Source of the DNA: JBGSPL01 sp964511435
Lineage (GTDB): Bacteria; Patescibacteriota; CPR2; UBA1875; CAIMLA01
Direction of reading: 5' to 3'
Assembly (NCBI GenBank): GCA_964511435.1
Contig: CAZEFH010000003.1
Location: 1 to 64,000, forward strand
DNA length: 64,000 bases
A program made the translations under genes and the position numbers. The notes below the pieces were generated by a model. It was not told the DNA's origin. It did not search any database and saw only the letters and a list, made by a program, of their open reading frames with translations. Shown one piece after another: positions 47,391-55,201 of this stretch. Every line of letters begins with the position of its first letter. Position 1 is the stretch's first letter.

Positions 47391-47798
47391 CGCGCCCCGG
47401 TCGCCACGATCTGTTGGGCTCAGAGTGAGGGGGTTAGAGGATGCGTTACAAACACTGATGACGTCCGTCGGTATTCCTGGGAGCTTACCGCGCGGTGATG
47501 TTTCATCCGGTATCGATTCGCCGGCCTCCTGAGTCACGGCAGGCGTCCGTGGCAATCTGGCTCGCCGCATCGGGGCATCTCCAAACGCCTCATCGAGCCG
47601 ACAATCCCGGCCACCACATCTACTTCGGGGGGTGGCAAGCCCGGCGCTACAGCGCCGCCGTTTCAGACTATTGTACGTGGAGACAGGGGTCGGTCGGACC
47701 ATACACACGTCGCGTGAGAGATAGTATCTCATGCCGCGGAGTATGGCCGATCGGCCCCTTCTTCGTTCTTGTCCACTTGTTTTTGCCCCCTTTTTGGC
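47391..47798 (+). other. GC-rich non-coding remainder, possibly structured RNA
   Basis: About 400 bases with no supported gene. Short helices such as CGGCGC-TACA-GCGCCG and GAGAT-AGT-ATCTC are visible, and a GGCCGATCGGCCCC palindrome before CTTCTTCG could end a transcript. The 154-codon minus frame here (47268-47732) is Arg/Pro/Gly-rich and lacks a Shine-Dalgarno site. Confidence 0.35.
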
Positions 47799-47810
47799 TA
47801 AAATAGAGTC

Positions 47811-48860
47811 ATGGATACAAATACACTTATTATTTTAGGAATTATTGTTGCCGGTTTTGCAGCACTTTTTTACTTTGTGAATCAGAAGTTCCAGCAGATT
47901 GAAAAGCCAAAAGAAGATGATAAAGCCATGCTGCTTTTACAGCAACAGCTGGCTCAGGTTTCTGACCAGCTGAATAAGGGGCTCATTGAATCGAATAAGT
48001 CTGTCCAGGAGCAGTTTCGTGCTAGTGCTGGTATCATTAAAGATGTCACTGAGAAGCTTAGTAACCTAGAGAATACCAATAAGCAGGTCCTAGGGATTGC
48101 TGATCAGCTACAGGGTCTTGAGAATGTACTAAAGAATCCGAAGCAACGGGGGATACTGGGGGAGTACTATCTTGAGACTCTCCTCAAGAATATGTTTGGC
48201 CCCAAGGATTACCAGATGCAATATGCTTTCAAAAATGGCGATATTGTAGATGCAGTTGTCTTTATTGGGGATAAGATACTGCCGATCGACTCGAAGTTTT
48301 CGCTCGAAAACTATAACAAAATCGTTGAAGAGAAGGATGCCAGTAAACGTGAATCACTTGAGAAGCTCTTTAAACAGGATCTGAAGAATCGTATTGATGA
48401 GACTAGTAAATACATCAAGCCGAAGGAAGGTACGATGGATTTCGCCTTCATGTTTATCCCATCTGAAGGGATATATTATGACCTGCTCGTAAACCAAGTA
48501 GGTGCGCTGAAGGTGAATACTAGGGACCTTATCGACTACGCATTTAAGGATAAAAGAGTGATTATCGTATCTCCTACTTCTTTTGCTGCCTATCTACAGA
48601 CAGTTCTTCAGGGACTTAGGGCGCTTAAAATCGAGGAGTCTATCAAGGACGTACTGGGCAATGTAAATAAGCTTTCGGCCCATCTCTCTGCCTACCAGTC
48701 TCACATGACGAAGCTGGGTAACTCACTCGGCACCACTGTGAATGCTTACAACTCTGCAAGTAAAGAGTTCGTCAAGATTGATAAAGATGTCACCAAGATT
48801 ACGGGCGAGTCTCTTGATGCAGAGCTTCTGCAGTTAGATAAGCCGAGCACTGAGGAATAG
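47811..48860 (+). CDS. rmuC: DNA recombination protein RmuC
   Basis: A 349-residue RmuC-family protein that limits inversions at short inverted repeats, probably as a nuclease. An N-terminal membrane helix (LIILGIIVAGFAALFYFV) is followed by a coiled coil, then the PD-(D/E)XK-like core: QRGILGEYYLETLLKNMFG, DIVDAVVFIGDKILPIDSKF, TMDFAFMFIPSEGIYYDLL, and VIIVSPTSFAAYLQTVLQGLR. TAAAAT (47799-47804) ends 6 nt before the ATG, indicating leaderless initiation. Confidence 0.95.
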   Translation: MDTNTLIILGIIVAGFAALFYFVNQKFQQIEKPKEDDKAMLLLQQQLAQVSDQLNKGLIESNKSVQEQFRASAGIIKDVTEKLSNLENTNKQVLGIADQLQGLENVLKNPKQRGILGEYYLETLLKNMFGPKDYQMQYAFKNGDIVDAVVFIGDKILPIDSKFSLENYNKIVEEKDASKRESLEKLFKQDLKNRIDETSKYIKPKEGTMDFAFMFIPSEGIYYDLLVNQVGALKVNTRDLIDYAFKDKRVIIVSPTSFAAYLQTVLQGLRALKIEESIKDVLGNVNKLSAHLSAYQSHMTKLGNSLGTTVNAYNSASKEFVKIDKDVTKITGESLDAELLQLDKPSTEE

Positions 48861-48897
48861 CTAGCCAAGTTTCCCTCCGTTCGTGTATAATTTTCAT

Positions 48898-49278
48898 ATG
48901 AAGACAAAAGGTTTTGTACGTACAGGAGCTTTTTTTGCTCTGATTTCTTTGGGAATATTTCTCTATTCTTTGTATCAGATGGACCCTCGGTCTGGTGTGA
49001 TATCAGTGGCAGTCTTCCTGGGGTCGCTCTTTGTCCTGATTGCCAGTATTTATGCTGTAGTGTCATTTTCGATTATGAACAAACTGCGCAACAACGAAAC
49101 TTATCATTTCACTCTGATATCTAGCATTCGTCGAGGGGCACTACTCGGGTTCTATATAGTCGCTTCACTCTCTCTGTCGGCGTTACAACTACTGACCTGG
49201 TGGGACGCTCTACTTCTAGCTTTCTCTCTAGTTCTTTTTGAGCTATACTTTATATCAGGCAAAGAGAGGGTAATATGA
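48898..49278 (+). CDS. four-helix membrane protein, unknown
   Basis: A 126-residue integral membrane protein with helices at about 9-28, 36-58, 75-95 and 100-118 (for example VISVAVFLGSLFVLIASIYAVVS split by short loops). TATAAT (48886-48891) ends 6 nt before ATG 48898, so the GTG at 48883, inside the -10, is not the start. The last codons overlap the next membrane gene by 4 nt. It heads the run leading to pheS and pheT. No family recognised. Confidence 0.75.
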   Translation: MKTKGFVRTGAFFALISLGIFLYSLYQMDPRSGVISVAVFLGSLFVLIASIYAVVSFSIMNKLRNNETYHFTLISSIRRGALLGFYIVASLSLSALQLLTWWDALLLAFSLVLFELYFISGKERVI

Positions 49279-49640
49279 GCCAGATTTTTTACGTTATCTT
49301 GGGACTCACAATTATTGCTACCTCCAATCTAGTGGGCACCCTAGCACTGGTGTTTTTTTACTTTAAAGTAGCCAAGATAGAGGAAGTTGCTGCTTACAAA
49401 TTCAAGCTCTCATTAGTCCTTTCTGGTGTCAATCTGGTGACACAGTTCCTGTCACTGATTGTATTTTCATCGACTGGAGTACCGGCATATGTAATTGCTG
49501 CTTTCATTCTATCGATGATTGGTTATCTCGGAGTGATGCGCTATGGGTATAAATATCACCTACTAGAATGTGCGATTATTGCCACTTCACTTGCAATTAT
49601 ACTTAATCCAGTCTGGCTTAGACTATTCGGAATTATTTAA
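49275..49640 (+). CDS. four-helix membrane protein, unknown
   Basis: A 121-residue integral membrane protein (FYVILGLTIIATSNLVGTL, ALVFFYFKVAKIEEV, YVIAAFILSMIGYLGVMRY). It overlaps the preceding membrane gene by 4 nt and shares one base with the pheS start, so all are translated from one mRNA. The size and helix number match the preceding protein, so the two may form a heterodimer; inference only. Confidence 0.75.
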   Translation: MSQIFYVILGLTIIATSNLVGTLALVFFYFKVAKIEEVAAYKFKLSLVLSGVNLVTQFLSLIVFSSTGVPAYVIAAFILSMIGYLGVMRYGYKYHLLECAIIATSLAIILNPVWLRLFGII

Positions 49641-50641
49641 TGAATCAAAATCTACAGAAATTACATGATCAATTTGTTGGCGAAGTTGCTGCTGTGAAAC
49701 CTGCAACTATTTCTGATTTGCGGTTGAAGTATCTTGGCCGTAAAAGTGAACTCTCGGCTTTACTCAAATCAATCAAGGATTTACCAGTGGCTGAACGCAA
49801 ACAGTTTGGAGCTGATGCAAACACGTTACTGAAATCAATTGAGCAAGAGATTGCTAATAAGGAAGCTGAGTTCGCGAAGAATAAAAATGTTGCTCCGATT
49901 GACATCACGGCTCCGGGGCATAGCTATCCGGTAGGCCATATTCACCCTGTAAGTCAGACCCTTGAAGAACTGACAGATATATTTGTGGCGATGGGGTATG
50001 AAGTGGCATCCGGTCCAGAAGTAGACGATGATTGGCATAACTTCGAGGCTCTTAATATGGGCAAGGAGCATCCTGCTCGTGATATGCAAGATACTTTCTA
50101 TCTACTAGATGGATACATTCCTAGAACTCATACTTCGACCGTGCAGATACGCTACATGGAACAGAATAAGCCCCCAATAAAGATAGTTTCTCCAGGCAAG
50201 GTTCATCGTAATGAGAATGAAGATGCTACCCATAGCTGGGTATTTCACCAGTTTGAGGGACTCGTCATCGATGAGGGGATCACGATGGCTGACCTCAAGG
50301 GTACACTTGATCACTTTGCGAAACAGATTTTCGGACCAGGTACAAAGACGAGACTGAGGCCAAATTTTTTCCCATACACAGAGCCCAGTGCAGAGCTAGA
50401 TGCCAGCTGTCCTCAGTGTGATGGTAGGGGTTGCCGTTCTTGTGGTGGTACTGGTTGGCTCGAGCTACTTGGATCTGGAATGGTGCACCCACAAGTCCTT
50501 CGAAATATGGGGATCGACCCAGAGAAATATAGCGGCTTTGCCTTTGGTGTCGGTGTGGAGCGAATCGCTATGATTAAATACGGGATTTCTGATGTACGCA
50601 ACTGTTGGCACCCCGATGTAAGATTTCTGGAGCAATTCTAA
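49640..50641 (+). CDS. pheS: phenylalanyl-tRNA synthetase alpha subunit
   Basis: A 333-residue class II synthetase subunit. The N-terminal coiled coil (LQKLHDQFVGEVAAVK...) precedes the catalytic core: HPVSQTLEELTDIFVAMGYEVASGPEVDDDWHNFEALN, motif 2 PGKVHRNENEDATHSWVFHQFEGL, the zinc-like CPQCDGRGCRSCGGTGW insert, and motif 3 GFAFGVGVERIAMIKYGI. The CPQC...CRSC insertion is seen in many bacterial PheS. It is followed by a SemiSWEET gene before pheT. Confidence 0.97.
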   Translation: MNQNLQKLHDQFVGEVAAVKPATISDLRLKYLGRKSELSALLKSIKDLPVAERKQFGADANTLLKSIEQEIANKEAEFAKNKNVAPIDITAPGHSYPVGHIHPVSQTLEELTDIFVAMGYEVASGPEVDDDWHNFEALNMGKEHPARDMQDTFYLLDGYIPRTHTSTVQIRYMEQNKPPIKIVSPGKVHRNENEDATHSWVFHQFEGLVIDEGITMADLKGTLDHFAKQIFGPGTKTRLRPNFFPYTEPSAELDASCPQCDGRGCRSCGGTGWLELLGSGMVHPQVLRNMGIDPEKYSGFAFGVGVERIAMIKYGISDVRNCWHPDVRFLEQF

Positions 50642-50916
50642 TGAGTGAAAATATTTATTTATTTATCGGAACCTTTGGTTCAGTAATATCTGTTGCTGGC
50701 AATCTACCGATGCTTGTGCATCTTCTAAAAACAAAGGACTCGACTGGTCAGAGTGTCTTAGCTTGGTCTGTTTGGGAATTCGCAAACCTACTGTTACTTA
50801 TTTATGCAATTCATATAAATGATATTGTATTTAGTCTGTTGCAAGTTGCATGGGTTGTCTTTTGTGGTGTGATTATCTCTCTAGTTATTAAATATAAAAG
50901 ATTGAATACAAAATGA
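50641..50916 (+). CDS. SemiSWEET/PQ-loop family membrane protein
   Basis: A 91-residue three-helix protein of the SemiSWEET type, which forms a dimeric sugar or solute transporter. Helix 1 ends in the loop SVAGNLPMLVHLLKTKDSTGQSVLAW, corresponding to the PQ-loop (here LPM in place of PQ), followed by WEFANLLLLIYAIHINDIV and a third helix. The start shares one base with the pheS stop and its end overlaps pheT by 4 nt, so it is co-translated inside the pheST operon. Confidence 0.8.
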   Translation: MSENIYLFIGTFGSVISVAGNLPMLVHLLKTKDSTGQSVLAWSVWEFANLLLLIYAIHINDIVFSLLQVAWVVFCGVIISLVIKYKRLNTK

Positions 50917-53282
50917 AACTCTCCTATAACTGGTTACGTGAATATGTAAAAACCAAGTTCTCGGCTGAAGAAGTGGCCGACAAACTCACCATGGCTGGTC
51001 TCGAAGTGGAAGAAGTCATAGATTCTCAGATTTTTTCAGGTGTTGTAATCGGAGAGGTGGTTTCCAAGGAGAAGCATCCAGACGCAGATAAATTGAATGT
51101 TGCCATAGTAAATGTTGGCAAGGAAAAACTTCAGATTGTTTGTGGTGCGGCTAATCTAGCGACTGGGCAGAGGGTCCCGGTAGCCTTAGTTGGCGCTAAA
51201 CTAGGTGATTTTGAGATTGGTAAGGCGAAACTGCGCGGAATCGAATCACATGGAATGATCTGTAGTGAACGTGAGCTCGGCATCTCAGAAGAACATCAGG
51301 GGATTATGGTACTCGAGCAAGACGCCCCTATCGGAAATGACTTTGGTGAGTATCTAGGTTCAGATAAAGTGATTGACGTCAAGGTACTAGCAAATCGTCC
51401 AGACTGCATGAGTGTCATCGGTCTCGCACGTGAGGTGAGTGCGATTACGAAAGAGAAGCTTACTGTAAAGAATCCAAAAATCGTTGAATCTAAGTCATCT
51501 TCACCAGTGATGGTGACCGTTCAAGATAGTGATTTATGTCCAAGATATCTGTCCTTGGTAGTGAAAAATGTCGTGAGAAATGAGACCCCTGGTTGGATGA
51601 AAGAGCGCTTGCTTTCATCGGGAGTACGTTCTATCGACCTTTTTGTCGACATCTCAAACTATGTGATGCTTGAGTATGGGCAGCCGTTGCACTTTTTTGA
51701 CCTAGATAAGCTCACTGACAAGACGATTATCGTTCGAAACGCAAAGACTGGCGAGAACATCAAGACGCTTGACGGCGTAACGCGGAAGCTAACCCCAGAT
51801 AATCTCGTAATCGCAAATAGTAAGAGCCCAATCGCGCTTGCCGGTGTCATGGGTGGAGAAACTACTGAAATAGGTGAATCTACAAAAAATATTTTCATTG
51901 AGGCGGCAGTTTTTGATAAGGCTAGTATTCGTAAAACTTCCAGAGCTCTCGGCCTCAGGTCTGAGGCTGTTGCTAGATACGAAAAGGGGATTAGTCTCAG
52001 TACACCCGAGCTTGCTATCCGCAGAGCGGCAGAGCTACTGACAGAGCTAGCTGATGGTGAGGTAGCAAGCAAGATTACTGATTCGTTGAATAAAAAAATT
52101 GAACAAAAAGTACTCTCTTTGAACCCGACAAAGCTGAATGCTTTTCTTGGAACTAATTATAGCGATTCCCAGATAAAGAAGACTCTTGAAGGTCTCGGAT
52201 TTGGTGTAACGACTCGGACAAAGTATCTTTTAGAAGTGGCGGTGCCACACTGGCGTATCGACATTGCTGAGCCAGTTGATTTATATGAGGAAGTAGCGCG
52301 TATTATTGGCTTCGAGAGTATACCGTCCACTCTTCCTTATGCCGTAAAGACACTTTCTCAGACTAATCCGCACTACGAGATGAATAAGCATATCCGACAT
52401 GAGCTAGCGGCGATTGGTCTTACGGAAATAATGACCTACTCTTTTGCATCTGAGGCGGAGATTCTGGTTACTGAAACCACTACGAATAATGCTTTCGAGC
52501 TCGCTAATCCGATGGTAAAAGAGCAGAAATATATGCGCGTAAGTCTGCTACCAAAGATGCTCGAGTCTCTTGCTGCAAATCAGTTCCTACGTGAATCAGT
52601 GAAGTTTTTTGAGCTAGGAAAAACTTTTTATAAGAAAGGGAAGGGCTTACCGCATGAAAAATCGCTTCTCTCAGTCGGTATTTTGGGCGGTGATACTTGG
52701 CCGATTCAATATAAGGACGGCTTAGAGTATTACGGGGCGAAAGGGGCCATCGACCATCTTCTTGCTACATTACGCGTTGATAACATTCGATATGAGCCAA
52801 AGGATGATTCGGTTTATACGACCGGGCGTGCTGCAACAATATATTCTGGCAAGGAGGTAATCGGTGAAATTGGCGAAGTAGATCAGCGGATTGCATCGAA
52901 GGCTGGTCTGAAAAAAACTGTCGCCGCAGCTGTCATTGATATCGAAAAGGTAATGGAGCTAGCAAACTGTAGTGTAACCGCACGCGATATTAGTCGTTAC
53001 CAGCAATCTGTTCGCGATATATCAGCCATCTTTGGTACTGCTGTCACAACCGCGGAAATTATGGATGCTATATCTGGGCTTAATCCACTGATTGAAAGGG
53101 TCGAGATTGTTGATATCTATACCGGTAAGAATCTCGAGCCGGGGAAGAAGAGCATAACTATTCGGCTTACAGTTGTGAGTAATGACCATACTCTCACTGA
53201 GGCAGAAGTTGAAAAGATTGTTAATGTTTGTCAGAATAAACTAGTTAAACTTGGGGGGTTGGTGCGTGGTAGCAAAGCGTAA
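50913..53282 (+). CDS. pheT: phenylalanyl-tRNA synthetase beta subunit
   Basis: A 789-residue beta subunit with the usual domains. tRNA-binding EMAP-like domain (VVSKEKHPDADKLNVAIVNVG), B3/B4 editing domain (GVRSIDLFVDISNYVMLEYGQPLHFFD, IALAGVMGGETTEI), B5 domain, class II-like core (HIRHELAAIGLTEIMTYSFASE) and the C-terminal ferredoxin-like anticodon-binding domain (YQQSVRDISAIFGTAVT). The last bases overlap the L,D-transpeptidase start by 17 nt. Confidence 0.97.
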   Translation: MKLSYNWLREYVKTKFSAEEVADKLTMAGLEVEEVIDSQIFSGVVIGEVVSKEKHPDADKLNVAIVNVGKEKLQIVCGAANLATGQRVPVALVGAKLGDFEIGKAKLRGIESHGMICSERELGISEEHQGIMVLEQDAPIGNDFGEYLGSDKVIDVKVLANRPDCMSVIGLAREVSAITKEKLTVKNPKIVESKSSSPVMVTVQDSDLCPRYLSLVVKNVVRNETPGWMKERLLSSGVRSIDLFVDISNYVMLEYGQPLHFFDLDKLTDKTIIVRNAKTGENIKTLDGVTRKLTPDNLVIANSKSPIALAGVMGGETTEIGESTKNIFIEAAVFDKASIRKTSRALGLRSEAVARYEKGISLSTPELAIRRAAELLTELADGEVASKITDSLNKKIEQKVLSLNPTKLNAFLGTNYSDSQIKKTLEGLGFGVTTRTKYLLEVAVPHWRIDIAEPVDLYEEVARIIGFESIPSTLPYAVKTLSQTNPHYEMNKHIRHELAAIGLTEIMTYSFASEAEILVTETTTNNAFELANPMVKEQKYMRVSLLPKMLESLAANQFLRESVKFFELGKTFYKKGKGLPHEKSLLSVGILGGDTWPIQYKDGLEYYGAKGAIDHLLATLRVDNIRYEPKDDSVYTTGRAATIYSGKEVIGEIGEVDQRIASKAGLKKTVAAAVIDIEKVMELANCSVTARDISRYQQSVRDISAIFGTAVTTAEIMDAISGLNPLIERVEIVDIYTGKNLEPGKKSITIRLTVVSNDHTLTEAEVEKIVNVCQNKLVKLGGLVRGSKA

Positions 53283-55104
53283 AAGTGTCGATTCTATAGT
53301 TTCACCTGCCGATGTCGGTAGTGAGATGAATATGGGGGAAAAGCCGAATACGCCAGAAACAGAGACTGAGAAGCCGCTACTTTCGATTATTGAGCCCGAA
53401 GCGGTAACTCATAGCTACAATAAATATGCTGATAAGAAGTGGTATATCTGGACCAGGGAACCAAAAGAAAATTCAAAAGTAAAAATTAAAAAAGAAAAAC
53501 CAGAAAATAATAAAGCGAAAGATAAATCAAACCCCTTCACGATTCTGAAAAAAGTAAAGAATCCAGACAACTCGGAATCCCTGGATTCTTTAGTGCAACC
53601 TAAGAATGACGCAAAGAATGGCTGGCAAAAGAAGCATAAAGTTATCTTTGCGCTTGTAGTTGTCTTTACGGTTCTCTGTACCTTGTCGGCTCTCTTGGGT
53701 GGTGCTGCCTATGCCCATAATGCTATCTATACCAATAAGGTTTTTCCGGGAGTGACTGTCTGGGGAGAAGAAGTCGGTGGCAAGAGCGTTATCGAAGTCC
53801 AGAAGCTTATTTCGAAGAAGGCCAAGGAATATTCTATTACCCTAAAAGGCCCAGATCAGGATTATAAGGCAACAGTTTCAGATCTTGGTATCGTCTTCAA
53901 TACTGATACGATGGCGCTCGCCGCATTCTCTCGTGGACGTAGTGATCAGTGGTGGGACAACTACCTTACTCGGGCGAGGCTACTTTCGACGGAAATAGAC
54001 TGGCAGCCGTGGCAAAATCTTATTCGCTCGAATGATCTCGCGATTGCACCGAGCTATACTCTAAATAAAGAAAAATTGAATGCCTACCTGACGAAAATAT
54101 CAGATAATATTAAGATAGAGGCACAAGATTCACAGGTAACTGTCACTGGTGGTGTTACTCAGCTGAAGCCGGCTATCTATGGCCGGTCAGTTCGCTTTAA
54201 TGAACTCAAACAAGCAGTGCTGGCGAGTATTGCTGGTCTTAAAACGGAGAAGATAAATGTAAAAACTGAGACACTAAAACCAGCAATCGTAGATACAGCA
54301 GCAGAAGAAGTAATGGTTCAAGCCCAGAACGTGATGGCTAGACCAGTGGTGCTTACTTATAAAGGGACCGAATATCGTCCAAATCAAGATACTGTAGGGT
54401 CATGGCTTTCGTTTACCAAGAAAGACGGTGAGACTAAATATACCCTAGTGGTAGATAAGTCGAAAATGGAGAGCTATTTCTACTTTCTCGGAAGCAAGAT
54501 TAACGTTTATTCGAAAGAAAGAATTGTAAGGGTAGAGAATGGTGTGAAACAGACTGAGGCTCAAGCTGGGGTTAATGGTCTTCTTGTTGACACTGCCCTT
54601 CTTGGAAGTCAAATTGCTACTGCTCTACCGAGCCAAGCTAGCGTCAGGTTGGAAATTCCTACATATGTAGACAATTTCAAAACTCGCTATGAAAATGTGG
54701 TGATTGCTGACTGGGATAAATATATCGATATTAATCTATCAACACAGAAGATGATTGCCTGTGAAAAAGGCGGAGTAAACTGCCGTGAATGGAGCGTAAC
54801 AACAGGCGACGATAATCATCCCACACCGACTGGAACCTTCCTGGTTCTGGGTCGTAACGCAAGCTTCTATATGACTGGAGGCAGTGTTTCTGATGGTAGC
54901 TACTATCATCTCTGGGTGGATCATGCCGTCTGGTTTACCAGTGCTGGCCATGCGATTCACGATGCTTACTGGCGTAATGGTTCCTTTGGTGGGCAAGACT
55001 ACCATTGGAATGGTTCTCATGGGTGTATCAACTCGCCTGATGATGCGGCAACATATATATTTAATTGGGCCCCTATAGGAACTCCGGTGATAGTTCACTA
55101 CTAA
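53266..55104 (+). CDS. L,D-transpeptidase with VanW/PG_binding_4-like repeats
   Basis: A 612-residue cell-wall enzyme that makes 3-3 peptidoglycan crosslinks. A long Lys-rich cytosolic N-terminus (about 1-120) precedes a membrane helix (about 125-148). Two VanW/PG_binding_4-like domains follow (PGVTVWGEEVGGKSVIEVQKLIS; a second around 300-460). The C-terminal YkuD domain (about 480-612) contains HAIHDAYWR and the catalytic SHGCINSPDDA. GTG 53266 with GGGGGG upstream is the likely start; it lies inside the end of pheT. Confidence 0.92.
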   Translation: MVAKRKSVDSIVSPADVGSEMNMGEKPNTPETETEKPLLSIIEPEAVTHSYNKYADKKWYIWTREPKENSKVKIKKEKPENNKAKDKSNPFTILKKVKNPDNSESLDSLVQPKNDAKNGWQKKHKVIFALVVVFTVLCTLSALLGGAAYAHNAIYTNKVFPGVTVWGEEVGGKSVIEVQKLISKKAKEYSITLKGPDQDYKATVSDLGIVFNTDTMALAAFSRGRSDQWWDNYLTRARLLSTEIDWQPWQNLIRSNDLAIAPSYTLNKEKLNAYLTKISDNIKIEAQDSQVTVTGGVTQLKPAIYGRSVRFNELKQAVLASIAGLKTEKINVKTETLKPAIVDTAAEEVMVQAQNVMARPVVLTYKGTEYRPNQDTVGSWLSFTKKDGETKYTLVVDKSKMESYFYFLGSKINVYSKERIVRVENGVKQTEAQAGVNGLLVDTALLGSQIATALPSQASVRLEIPTYVDNFKTRYENVVIADWDKYIDINLSTQKMIACEKGGVNCREWSVTTGDDNHPTPTGTFLVLGRNASFYMTGGSVSDGSYYHLWVDHAVWFTSAGHAIHDAYWRNGSFGGQDYHWNGSHGCINSPDDAATYIFNWAPIGTPVIVHY

Positions 55105-55130
55105 GAAATAGAATTTAATATTATTTTCCT

Positions 55131-55163
55131 AAAACAAGCACGAAACGTGCTTGTTTTAATTTT
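55131..55163 (+). terminator. terminator before giant surface protein 1
   Basis: AAAACAAGCACG, AAA, CGTGCTTGTTTT, then AATTTT. A diverged copy with G-U pairs precedes surface protein 2 at 63455-63489. Confidence 0.85.
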
Positions 55164-55168
55164 GGGAA

Positions 55169-55189
55169 AAGCATAAAATATATGTATAA
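55169..55189 (+). promoter_or_regulatory. duplicated promoter of surface protein 1
   Basis: The 21 bases here, including extended -10 TGTATAA, are identical to 63497-63517 upstream of the second surface protein gene. Confidence 0.65.
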
Positions 55190-55201
55190 CTTGTGAGGGT
55201 G

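Noticed and set aside
47268..47732. 154-codon minus-strand open frame
   Set aside because: Arg/Pro/Gly-rich composition expected from random GC-rich sequence, no Shine-Dalgarno, and the plus strand carries the promoter and more protein-like frames.
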